A DNA stretch of 11,437 nt. Origin: Ruminococcus sp. Its GTDB lineage: Bacteria > Bacillota > Clostridia > Oscillospirales > Ruminococcaceae. Every line of letters begins with the position of its first letter. Positions within the stretch are counted from its first letter, which is position 1. Position numbers and translations under genes: made by a program. Of the stretch, positions 1-6,998 are shown in pieces. The stretch lies in NCBI GenBank assembly GCA_029063695.1, contig JAIDNR010000271.1, positions 1 through 11,437 of the forward strand, in the 5' to 3' direction. The notes beneath the pieces were generated by a model that had not been told where the DNA came from, did no database searches, and saw only the letters and a list, made by a program, of their open reading frames with translations.

Positions 1-996
1 ATCCAGACAACTGCTCATTGAAATAAAATATGGATTGCATGAATTTGTCATCGCCTGAGTAAGAGTCTGTACGCCATGACCGTCTTTTTTGTGACAACTG
101 AAATTCTGCCCGAAAACATCGCATGAACCCGTACAGTCATATACATATCCCGAAAAATCGGAGTTCATACCTGCACAGGCTGTTACAAGCTTAAAAATCG
201 AACCGACACTGTAAGAATATAATGCACGGTTAATCATGGGACTTCTTTCGTCTGTTAGTGCAGGAGCTATATTTTGTATATCATATTCAGGAAAGCTTGC
301 AAGTGCAAGTATTTCACCTGTTTTCACGTCCGAAACAACAATTGCACCCTTATCTATATCTTTTCCTGCCGTTTCACAGATTTTCTGTATTTTGCTGTCA
401 AGGGTAGTCACGACACCTGTCTGCTGTTTTGTACTTCTTGTAACGGACTTGCCCTCGCCGATAAGAATATGACCGAAACCGTCTGTTGAATAAGTAACAC
501 TGTTTTCTGTATTTCCTGACCTCAGAAGCATTTCATAGGCGTATTCAATTCCCGATGCACCTTCACCCTCGGAAAGATAGCCGATAACGTGCGGAGCTGT
601 ATTTTCTCCATATCTTTTGGGTATTTCAAAAAATGTAACTCCTGTTGAATCAGTTCCTTTCTTACTGCATTCAAATGCAAAAGGCAGATTTTCAGAATAA
701 TCGTCAGAAAATTTTTCCTTATCCACTGCAAGAGAATAAAGTTCATCATAATCCACGGCAGACGGCACAGCTATTGCAACTATCTTTGATGATGAATTAG
801 TCAACGGAGTAAAATTCCTGTCGTATATAGTCCCCTGACTGTCTCCTGCATTGATAGTAACAAATGCATTTTCCATAGCCGTTTTGACATATTTTCTTTC
901 ATAGGAAAGCCTGAAATAATTCAGTGATAACCCAAAAAACATGAGAAAAAATGCCGATACAATAAAAATTATCCTGTGTTCGCCTTTTCTTCGCAA
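1..996 (-). CDS. Class B penicillin-binding protein (PBP2/SpoVD-like transpeptidase), N-terminal part, cut by window edge
   Basis: Cell-wall D,D-transpeptidase that cross-links peptidoglycan outside the membrane; 332 codons are in the window with no stop. Seen: a basic start (MRRKGEHR), one hydrophobic anchor at about residues 9-28, and a pedestal domain carrying IYDRN (57-61) and HVIGYLSEGEGASGIE (136-151). The transpeptidase domain contains the SxxK nucleophile motif SIFK (S266-K269) and the SxN motif SCN (319-321). The KTG motif would lie beyond position 1. The start is TTG at 996-994, placed 5 bases after GAGGTGA; an in-frame GTG at 1005-1003 lies inside that ribosome binding site and is less likely. 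There is no nearby in-frame ATG, so an ATG-only search misses this gene. It follows dtd after 46 bases containing a promoter candidate and a hairpin. Family membership is firm. Whether it is the elongation, division or sporulation PBP cannot be told from this part. Confidence 0.9.
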   Translation of the reverse strand, partial: MRRKGEHRIIFIVSAFFLMFFGLSLNYFRLSYERKYVKTAMENAFVTINAGDSQGTIYDRNFTPLTNSSSKIVAIAVPSAVDYDELYSLAVDKEKFSDDYSENLPFAFECSKKGTDSTGVTFFEIPKRYGENTAPHVIGYLSEGEGASGIEYAYEMLLRSGNTENSVTYSTDGFGHILIGEGKSVTRSTKQQTGVVTTLDSKIQKICETAGKDIDKGAIVVSDVKTGEILALASFPEYDIQNIAPALTDERSPMINRALYSYSVGSIFKLVTACAGMNSDFSGYVYDCTGSCDVFGQNFSCHKKDGHGVQTLTQAMTNSCNPYFISMSSCLD

Positions 997-1000
997 AAAA

Positions 1001-1033
1001 ATCACCTCATGATTATTATTTCCATGAAGTGAT
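1001..1033 (-). terminator. Hairpin plus U-run overlapping the PBP ribosome binding site (weak terminator or RBS-sequestering element)
   Basis: On the minus strand ATCACTTCATG (1033-1023) pairs with CATGAGGTGAT (1011-1001) over 11 pairs, including one G-U wobble, around an 11-base AT-rich loop. TTTTTT (1000-995) follows directly. This has the layout of an intrinsic terminator, but with only four G-C pairs it should be moderate in strength. The 3' arm contains the GAGGTGA ribosome binding site of the PBP gene, and the U-run flows into its TTG start codon. It could reduce readthrough from the upstream operon, hide the ribosome binding site, or both. The structure is seen; its function is inferred. 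Confidence 0.55.
1002..1008 (-). promoter_or_regulatory. Ribosome binding site of the PBP gene (decides the TTG start)
   Basis: GAGGTGA on the minus strand, five bases before the TTG at 996-994. It supports TTG initiation, because no ATG in frame lies nearby. It is contained within the 3' arm of the hairpin at 1001-1033. Confidence 0.7.
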
Positions 1034-1035
1034 AT

Positions 1036-1063
1036 TTTATACTTATTCTAAAATCACTGTAAA
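1036..1063 (-). promoter_or_regulatory. Candidate sigma-A-type promoter for the PBP gene
   Basis: Minus strand: TTTACA (1063-1058, five of six matches to TTGACA), a 16-base spacer, then TATAAA (1041-1036, five of six matches to TATAAT). An overlapping -10 choice, TAAAAT (1039-1034), gives an 18-base spacer. The -35 lies inside the end of dtd. Transcription would begin near 1028-1030, inside the 5' arm of the hairpin at 1001-1033. Such matches are common by chance in AT-rich DNA, so this is a candidate only. Confidence 0.4.
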
Positions 1064-1477
1064 AGGTCCATCATTTTCAAGTGAAACTTTCATATCTGCA
1101 CCGAATACACCTGTTTCAACGTGTTTTCCCTTACTTCTGCAACAGTCAATAAAATAATTATAGAGATACTCTGCCTTATCAGGTTTTCCTGCATTTATAA
1201 AACTCGGACGGTTGCCATGACTGCAATCAGCATAAAGAGTGAATTGCGATACAATAAGAATTTCACCGCCCACATCATCAAGTGCAAGATTTGTCCTGCC
1301 GTTTTCATCGGGAAAAATTCTCAGCCTGATTATCTTATCCACAAGGCGACGGCAGTCATCTTCTGTATCTTCCTGTCCTATGCCCAGAAGAACAAGATAA
1401 CCTTTACCGATTTTTCCGCACATTTCACCATCAACAGAAACACTTGCGGAATTGACTCTCTGTAATACTATTTTCAT
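1043..1477 (-). CDS. dtd: D-aminoacyl-tRNA deacylase (DTD)
   Basis: Cytoplasmic proofreading enzyme that hydrolyses D-aminoacyl-tRNAs (for example D-Tyr-tRNA) and Gly-tRNAAla, keeping D-amino acids out of protein. The 144 residues match the usual family length. Seen: the N-terminal MKIVLQRV strand typical of the family, the SQFTLYAD active-site motif (77-84), NRPSF (89-93), and the C-terminal NDGPFTVILE (135-144) whose Gly-Pro (137-138) is the chiral-selectivity motif of DTD. The ATG lies 7 bases after the GH42 stop. Its ribosome binding site is weak (AGTAGGCTGATT), so translation probably depends on coupling to the upstream gene. It is complete with no missing motif. The family assignment is secure. 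Confidence 0.96.
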   Translation of the reverse strand: MKIVLQRVNSASVSVDGEMCGKIGKGYLVLLGIGQEDTEDDCRRLVDKIIRLRIFPDENGRTNLALDDVGGEILIVSQFTLYADCSHGNRPSFINAGKPDKAEYLYNYFIDCCRSKGKHVETGVFGADMKVSLENDGPFTVILE

Positions 1478-1484
1478 AATCAGC

Positions 1485-3455
1485 CTACTTTCTTACAATA
1501 TCAACTTCAAACGGTCGCAATTCAAGTTTATCCCTGCCCATTGAATTTATAACACTGTACATTGGTTTCGGAAGCGGAATGGATACGGGATTTCCGGAGT
1601 TGTTGAAAAAGCATATATATTCATCTGTGCCATCTGTGCGTGTTGTCACTTCCACACCTCTTGGAAGTCCTTTAAGTTTTGGGATTCTTGTCTGCATCAT
1701 GAGATTTGATGCAAAACTCTCATAAAAATCCGCATGGCAGACTGTGCCGATGTAATAAGCAACACCATTGCAGTACCTATTCAGAGTTATGGCAGGCATA
1801 CACCAGTATTCACCGCTGTTATATTCCGCATAGGCTTTTGCTGTCGTAAGTCTTAGAATATCGCACCATTGAGTACACACAAATTCATTGCCTGCAAAAT
1901 CCCTGATAGTGTGTACTTCATTTCCTATCGGGTCATATTCTGTGACTTCAGCACCTATGAGTTCCTTGAAAACAGTCGGCAGACTGTCCATGATACAGTT
2001 ATTATGTTCATCTTTAACACCGCTTCTGTTTGTGAGAACCAATGTTCCGCCGTTTATTACATATCGATATATATTCTCTGTCTCTTTTTTATTATTGATA
2101 AACAAAGACGGTGCAATTACAAGCTTATATTTTGTCAAATCAGAATCGGGAGATATTACGTCGATATTTGCACCGAAATGCGTAAATGCGGCATGAAACG
2201 CTTTAAGCTGGTGAATATAACTAAAATTTTCAGTCTGAGGCTGATATTCGAGTGCTTTTTCTGATTCGGGAGAATAAAGAATTGCAATATCCGATATTAT
2301 GAATGTGTTATCAAGTACACTCATCTGCTCAGCACGTTTGCAGAGTTCAGAAAACTCAAAAAAACGTCTGTTCGGGACGTTGCTGTGGTCTAATATTCCG
2401 TGATTGAACTGCTCCGCACCTGTAAGTGCTGTCCGCCACCTGAAATGAAGCACTGTATCTGCACCATGAAGCATTGCCTGCAAAGAATATCCCATAAGCA
2501 TACCCGATTTCAGTGCAGGAGACATGGGAGTCCAGCCGCCTGTTGAACCGCTCAACTGCTCCATAATCCAGAAATGCTTTTCTTTGATTCCACGCATCAA
2601 ATCAAGGTGAAACGCATGGGAATAATAAGAATCTGGATTATCTGATATTCTTACGGGCGGATAGTTATTATATGAAACAAAATCAAGCAAATCGTAAAGT
2701 TCATAGAAATTCGCTGTATTTCCGCTGAAACACACATTTGTTGTTACAGGAATCTTAGGGCAGTATTTTTTTACTATAAGCATCATTTCTTTTGCAAAAT
2801 CAGCCGTACTGTAAGATGTAAAGCGATACCACTCAAGACACAAAGAAGGATTCTGCCATGATTCAGGATAATCGGAAGGCGGCTGAATCTGTGATATATC
2901 ACTGTATTCTCCACTCCATGCACAGTTTCCGAATGCCTTGTTTATGCCGTCCACACTGTCATATTTATCAATCAGCCATGTACGGAATTTATTTTTACAA
3001 ATGTCACAGGTACATTGATAAGCACGCATTTCGTTATCAATCTGCCATGCAACAACGGCAAGATTCATGGAATAATGCTTTAAAAGTTCATTTGTCATTC
3101 TTTCTGCATAGTTTCTGAACACTGGCGAGTTTATACATCTGTGACCACGTATTCCCAACTGAACTTTACTTCCGTCCATACCAATGCGGATTATTTCGGG
3201 GTGCTTTTCATAAAGCCATAACGGCGGGCAGTTCGTCGGGATTCCCATAACTACTTTTATTGTATATCTTGCAAAAATATTCACCGCTTTGTCAAGCCAT
3301 GAAAAGTCAAATATACCGTCCTGCGGTTCTATCCTTGACCATGCAAATTCACCCATACGTACAATTTTTACGCCTGTCCTTGCCATGATTTCGGCATCTT
3401 TTTCCCAGAGTGAGCTGTCCCACTGTTCGGGATAATAATCAACACCAATCCTCAT
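1485..3455 (-). CDS. Glycoside hydrolase family 42 beta-galactosidase, cytoplasmic
   Basis: Retaining beta-galactosidase that removes terminal beta-linked galactose (or related sugars such as alpha-L-arabinose) from short oligosaccharides. The 656 residues match the usual 650-700. The opening MRIGVDYYPEQW is characteristic. Seen in the barrel: the acid/base Asn-Glu in WQIDNE (N141-E142), the nucleophile Glu in IMEQ (E299), and four cysteines (C107, C148, C150, C153) placed like the zinc-binding cluster of known GH42 enzymes. The trimerisation-type middle domain and a small beta C-terminal domain follow. There is no signal peptide, so the substrate must be imported, yet no transporter or sugar regulator lies in the window. 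The start is supported by AGAGGTGA just upstream. It follows the phosphatase by 12 bases and precedes dtd by 7. The family is sure; the natural substrate is not. Confidence 0.96.
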   Translation of the reverse strand: MRIGVDYYPEQWDSSLWEKDAEIMARTGVKIVRMGEFAWSRIEPQDGIFDFSWLDKAVNIFARYTIKVVMGIPTNCPPLWLYEKHPEIIRIGMDGSKVQLGIRGHRCINSPVFRNYAERMTNELLKHYSMNLAVVAWQIDNEMRAYQCTCDICKNKFRTWLIDKYDSVDGINKAFGNCAWSGEYSDISQIQPPSDYPESWQNPSLCLEWYRFTSYSTADFAKEMMLIVKKYCPKIPVTTNVCFSGNTANFYELYDLLDFVSYNNYPPVRISDNPDSYYSHAFHLDLMRGIKEKHFWIMEQLSGSTGGWTPMSPALKSGMLMGYSLQAMLHGADTVLHFRWRTALTGAEQFNHGILDHSNVPNRRFFEFSELCKRAEQMSVLDNTFIISDIAILYSPESEKALEYQPQTENFSYIHQLKAFHAAFTHFGANIDVISPDSDLTKYKLVIAPSLFINNKKETENIYRYVINGGTLVLTNRSGVKDEHNNCIMDSLPTVFKELIGAEVTEYDPIGNEVHTIRDFAGNEFVCTQWCDILRLTTAKAYAEYNSGEYWCMPAITLNRYCNGVAYYIGTVCHADFYESFASNLMMQTRIPKLKGLPRGVEVTTRTDGTDEYICFFNNSGNPVSIPLPKPMYSVINSMGRDKLELRPFEVDIVRK

Positions 3456-3467
3456 AAATCACCTCTG

Positions 3468-4004
3468 TTAAATATTATACTCAATAAGCTGACAATTCCC
3501 CATAAACCAATTGCTGTACTGTACAGTTGTCATATCATTAAAATAGGTCTCAATAATCCTGCATATTCCGCCGTGACTTACAAGCAGAATATTCTTATCG
3601 CTGTATTTTTCAATAATCTCATCAAGAAAACTGTATACTCTGTGACTTACCTGCAATACAGATTCACCTGTTTCTCCCATTTTTACCGCAAATTCACGCT
3701 TATTTTCAGCAAAACCTTCTGTAAAGCGTGACTTGCCCTCATACAATCCGTAATCCCATTCTCTCAGCCTGTCATCTATAACAAATTTAAGTCCGCATTT
3801 CTCCGAAATAATAGATGCTGTGTGACTTGCACGGTACATCGGCGAGGCAATAATAAAATCAATATCGCTGATTTTCTCTATTTCCTCCGCAAGCCGATGT
3901 GCCTGTTCAGCACCGGTATCATTAAGCTGAACATTGGTAACGCCTAAAATAAGTTCTTGTTTATTGTAATCCGTCTGCCCGTGACGTGTTGAATAGATTT
4001 TCAT
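3468..4004 (-). CDS. Histidine phosphatase superfamily protein (phosphoglycerate mutase-like; substrate unknown)
   Basis: Two-step phosphatase using a phospho-histidine intermediate. Seen in 178 residues: the RHG motif TRHGQT (R7, nucleophile H8), a second arginine in SPMYRASHTA (R58), the probable proton donor E82 in LREWDYGLYEG, and the second catalytic histidine H144 in VSHGG. The length and motifs fit the branch containing alpha-ribazole phosphatase (CobC), GpmB-like and broad-specificity sugar-phosphate phosphatases. It is very unlikely to be a glycolytic mutase, which is longer. Its ATG overlaps the recN stop by four bases (ATGA), so the two are probably translationally coupled. No cobalamin genes lie nearby, so a CobC role is not supported by context. 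Activity as a phosphatase is likely; the substrate is unknown. Confidence 0.92.
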   Translation of the reverse strand: MKIYSTRHGQTDYNKQELILGVTNVQLNDTGAEQAHRLAEEIEKISDIDFIIASPMYRASHTASIISEKCGLKFVIDDRLREWDYGLYEGKSRFTEGFAENKREFAVKMGETGESVLQVSHRVYSFLDEIIEKYSDKNILLVSHGGICRIIETYFNDMTTVQYSNWFMGNCQLIEYNI

Positions 4005-5662
4005 ATACTTTCCGCCTTTCTCAATTCTTCTTCGGCGGTTTCCAGCATAAGACTGCTCGGATTTTCTCCGCCCATAATACGTGCGATTTCAGACTTTCTG
4101 CCATTGAAATCAAGCTGTGTTACGCTTGTTTCTGTGCGGTAATCAATAATTTTCTTCTCAATCATCAGATGATTGTCTGCCATAACCGCAATCTGTGAAA
4201 GATGAGTAACGCATATAACCTGCCTTACTTTGCCGATTTCATGTAGCTTTATACCTATTTTCTGTGCTGCTTTTCCACTTACTCCCGTATCTATCTCATC
4301 AAAAATCATTGTATCTATACTGTCTTTATCAGCAATAACACTTTTCAGTGCAAGCATGATTCTTGAAAGTTCACCGCCAGATGCTATTTTGGCAATAGGC
4401 TTAGGTTCTTCACCTTTATTTGCGGATATAAGAAATTCCACTATATCCATGCCATTGACTGTCAATTTGCCTTTTTCGTGACGGACTTTGATAACAGTTC
4501 CAGACATATTGAGAAATTCCAGTTCTGCGGTAACAGAAGCAACAAATTTCTCTGCGACTTTCTCACGGTAATCATAAAGTGCTTTTGCCTGCTCCGTCAC
4601 TTTGTGAAGCAGTACCTCACGTTTTTCACTCAATAATTTTATTTCACTGTCATTATTTTCAAGCTGGGTGATTTCCTCACAGGCATTGTTATACATTTTC
4701 ACAAGTTCCGTGCAGTCTGCCATATACTTTCTTTTAAGTTTATTGATTGAATTGATTCTGTCTCTGAGATATTCAAGTCTCTGTCCGTCAAGTTCCGCCT
4801 TATCTGCAACTTTTTCAAGTTCAGCGGCAATATCGGCAAGTTCAATTTCAACAGCCGAAAGACGTTCATAAAGTGATGTAAGTTCGGGCGAATCCTCTGT
4901 AAATTCTGATATTTCGCCCTCAGCAGATGCTATCATGTCATTTGCGGTATCTTCGCCGATTATAGCCGAAACCGCATTCTTTATTGCAATAATCGTATTT
5001 TCGGAATTTCTGGCGATGTTATATTCCTGCTCAAGTTCATCGTCCTCACCCTCAGAAAGTTCAAGACTTCCTATATCGTCTATAATCTCATTCAAATAAA
5101 GCGAACGCTCAAGCCTGCTTTTTTCCAGTTTTTTTAGTTCACCGAGATGACGTGCCGTATTCTGCAATTCACGGAAAGTAACTCTGTATTCATCAAGAAG
5201 CGTATCATCTCCGCCGAAACTGTCAAGAATATCGAGATGTCTGTCGCTGTCAAGAAGAATCTGATTATCGTGCTGACCGTGAATATCAATCATCATACTG
5301 CCTATTTCTTTTAGAACAGATGCAGTAGCCGTTCTTCCGTTTATTCTTGCACCACTTCTTCCGTCCGCACTTATTTCACGGGTTACTGTTATTTCGTCAT
5401 TCTCATAATCTATTCCGAGTTCATCAAGTTTTTTTCTGACATCTTCCGAAAGATTCACAAAAAGTGCGGTAATAACCGCCTTGTCACAGCCTGTACGCAC
5501 AATATCCTTACTGCACCGCTGTCCGAGAACAGCATTTATCCCGTTTATGAGAATCGATTTTCCCGCACCCGTTTCGCCTGTAAAAATATTTAATTTATCA
5601 GCAAGCGGTATTACGGCTTCCCTTATAACCGCAAGATTTTTTATATAAATCTCTTTTAACAT
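4001..5662 (-). CDS. recN: DNA repair protein RecN
   Basis: SMC-like ATPase that acts early in double-strand break repair, holding DNA ends or sister duplexes together for RecA. Its 553 residues are the usual size. Seen: N-terminal MLKEIYIKNLAVI, Walker A GETGAGKS (29-36), a long charged central coiled-coil region (about 150-370), the ABC signature SGGELS (428-433), Walker B ending in D455-E456 (MIFDEIDTG) and the switch histidine in THLSQ (H487). The reading frame stays open 44 codons further upstream to 5794, but that extension lies over argR and looks nothing like RecN. The ATG at 5662 has AGGGAA nine bases before it and matches the family N-terminus. It sits 13 bases after argR, the conserved argR-recN pairing. 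No clear LexA box was seen upstream. Confidence 0.97.
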   Translation of the reverse strand: MLKEIYIKNLAVIREAVIPLADKLNIFTGETGAGKSILINGINAVLGQRCSKDIVRTGCDKAVITALFVNLSEDVRKKLDELGIDYENDEITVTREISADGRSGARINGRTATASVLKEIGSMMIDIHGQHDNQILLDSDRHLDILDSFGGDDTLLDEYRVTFRELQNTARHLGELKKLEKSRLERSLYLNEIIDDIGSLELSEGEDDELEQEYNIARNSENTIIAIKNAVSAIIGEDTANDMIASAEGEISEFTEDSPELTSLYERLSAVEIELADIAAELEKVADKAELDGQRLEYLRDRINSINKLKRKYMADCTELVKMYNNACEEITQLENNDSEIKLLSEKREVLLHKVTEQAKALYDYREKVAEKFVASVTAELEFLNMSGTVIKVRHEKGKLTVNGMDIVEFLISANKGEEPKPIAKIASGGELSRIMLALKSVIADKDSIDTMIFDEIDTGVSGKAAQKIGIKLHEIGKVRQVICVTHLSQIAVMADNHLMIEKKIIDYRTETSVTQLDFNGRKSEIARIMGGENPSSLMLETAEEELRKAESI

Positions 5663-5671
5663 CTGAATAAG

Positions 5672-5677
5672 TTCCCT
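5672..5677 (-). promoter_or_regulatory. Ribosome binding site of recN (decides its start)
   Basis: AGGGAA on the minus strand, overlapping the TAG stop codon of argR and nine bases before the ATG at 5662. It supports the short, family-like RecN start over the upstream in-frame codons inside argR. Confidence 0.6.
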
Positions 5678-6119
5678 ACTTTCCGCTGAAAATCTCACTC
5701 TTGAATTTTTTGGCAAGTTTCTTGGCATCATTTTCACTTCTTGCGAGAATAAAAATAGTATCATCACCTGCAATAGTTCCGACAATTCCGTCATGATTTA
5801 CTGAATCGATAGCAGCACAAGTACCCTGTGCCATACCTGCATGGCATTTCAGTACAATAATATTCATCGCATAATCAACGGAAGTAACCGCTTCTTCAAA
5901 AATACTTTTTTCCGCTGCGGCAACGGCAGGAAACGTATATCTGTATATGCCGTTTTCGTCACGCTGTTTAACAAGTGAAAGCTGCTGAATATCACGGGAC
6001 AATGTTGCCTGTGTGGTGTTTATTCCTCTTTCGGCAAGCAGTTCAATCAGCATTTCCTGTGTTGCGACAGCCTTTTCTTCTATAATTTCAAGAATAATTT
6101 CATGTCTGTGACTTTTCAT
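5676..6119 (-). CDS. argR: Arginine repressor ArgR/AhrC
   Basis: Hexameric, arginine-sensing DNA-binding regulator that represses arginine biosynthesis and, in many Firmicutes, activates arginine breakdown. The 147 residues match the family. Seen: an N-terminal winged helix with the recognition segment TTQATLSRDIQQLSLVK (35-51), and a C-terminal arginine-binding oligomerisation domain with GMAQGTCAAID (95-105) and GTIAGDDT (114-121), whose paired Asp residues (119-120) contact arginine in characterised members. The ATG is preceded by AGGTGA and follows nadK by 15 bases. No arginine pathway gene is in the window, so its targets lie elsewhere. I saw no convincing ARG box in the adjacent short gaps, so autoregulation from inside the operon is not supported. 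Its place between nadK and recN is a conserved clostridial arrangement. Confidence 0.97.
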   Translation of the reverse strand: MKSHRHEIILEIIEEKAVATQEMLIELLAERGINTTQATLSRDIQQLSLVKQRDENGIYRYTFPAVAAAEKSIFEEAVTSVDYAMNIIVLKCHAGMAQGTCAAIDSVNHDGIVGTIAGDDTIFILARSENDAKKLAKKFKSEIFSGK

Positions 6120-6134
6120 AAATACTTCACCTGC

Positions 6135-6989
6135 TTATTTTATAGGCTTGCACATTTTTCTGCAAAGCGACTCATGAAATGAATTGCCAACCAGATTAAC
6201 AAATTTAAGATTATTTCTGCCACGCATTATTTCTATAGATTCATTTTCACCGATACGCTTGTTAAGTTCGCCGTCCACGCTTATTACAATTGAATCTTCT
6301 CCGGCAGTTCTGTCCATAAGTTTAAGTTTTCTGTGAGCAGAAAAAAGAGTTGCCCTCGAAAAAAGCGAATGAGGACAAATCAATGTCATTTCTATGCATT
6401 CCAAATCGGGTTCAATAACAGGTCCTCCTGCTGAAAGTGCATACGCTGTAGAGCCTGACGGAGTACTGAAAAGCACACCGTCCGCACGATATTTTCCGAT
6501 AAGATAGCCGTCGGAATACACTTCAAAATCACTTATCCGAAAGCTTCCAGAACGTGCCGAAACTTCATTGAGAGCAGTTAAAACAGTATCTCCGTCTTTT
6601 TCATGAATCACAACATCAATCGTCATACGTTCTGAAACATCATATTCGCCTGTTTTAAGCTGACTGAGCTTGTCAAGCTCATCTGCTTCAAGACCTGCCA
6701 TAAATCCGAGCGTCCCTGTATTTATTCCGAGAAGCTTTGTATCAGTTCCCATAAGAAACTTTGCACATCTCAGTATTGTGCCATCTCCGCCTATTGCTAT
6801 GACTATATCGGAAGTCCTGACAGCCTCATTAATATCTTCAAACAGAACAAAAGACTTTTCACCGAACTCATGCATATATTCAGCACTGATACTGACCTGT
6901 ATTCCTGAACGGCTAAGCACATCACAGACTTTCATTGCACAGTTCAAAGCATTTTTTTTCTGAAAATTCGGGTACAATACAGCTTTCAT
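6135..6989 (-). CDS. nadK: NAD kinase (ATP- or polyphosphate-dependent)
   Basis: Phosphorylates NAD to NADP in the cytoplasm, the only known route to NADP. The 284 residues are typical. Seen: the GGDGT motif (67-71, catalytic-site D69), TGTLGFMAG (91-99), the NE motif (141-142), and the conserved NAD-binding stretch DGVLFSTPSGSTAY (170-183) followed by SAGGP. A strong AGGAGG that shares bases with the tlyA stop codon precedes the ATG by a short spacer; the gap between tlyA and nadK is nine bases. Near the start, codons 10-13 contain a run of eight A bases on the coding strand (6959-6952), a possible slippage site. The identity is secure. Specificity for ATP versus polyphosphate cannot be read here. 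Confidence 0.96.
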   Translation of the reverse strand: MKAVLYPNFQKKNALNCAMKVCDVLSRSGIQVSISAEYMHEFGEKSFVLFEDINEAVRTSDIVIAIGGDGTILRCAKFLMGTDTKLLGINTGTLGFMAGLEADELDKLSQLKTGEYDVSERMTIDVVIHEKDGDTVLTALNEVSARSGSFRISDFEVYSDGYLIGKYRADGVLFSTPSGSTAYALSAGGPVIEPDLECIEMTLICPHSLFSRATLFSAHRKLKLMDRTAGEDSIVISVDGELNKRIGENESIEIMRGRNNLKFVNLVGNSFHESLCRKMCKPIK

Positions 6990-6998
6990 AAATTCCTC

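Noticed and set aside
522..749. 75-codon minus-strand open frame
   Set aside because: It is an out-of-frame shadow of the PBP gene, whose own frame has the SxxK and SxN motifs and is open from 996 to 1.
1002..1025. Seven-residue leader peptide frame (ATG at 1025, TGA at 1004-1002) within the hairpin before the PBP gene
   Set aside because: No ribosome binding site precedes it and the residues show no attenuator-type run of a regulated amino acid (it has three Ile). Probably chance.
1869..2264. Plus-strand frames antisense to GH42 and other genes (for example 131 codons here, 114 codons at 1121-1465, 98 codons at 11138-11434)
   Set aside because: Antisense to well-supported genes, with low-complexity or cysteine-rich nonsense sequence and no ribosome binding site support.
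5655..5680. Possible LexA/SOS box near recN (GAACTTATTC)
   Set aside because: Only a partial match to the Firmicutes GAAC-N4-GTTC palindrome; the second half-site is absent.
5663..5794. In-frame 44-codon N-terminal extension of RecN overlapping argR
   Set aside because: It lies wholly over the intergenic gap and the argR 3' end in another frame, does not resemble RecN, and the ATG at 5662 has both a ribosome binding site and the family-typical N-terminus.
6120..6134. ARG box for autoregulation beside argR
   Set aside because: The gap is 15 bases and filled by the ribosome binding site and stop codon; no AT-rich ARG-type palindrome is visible.
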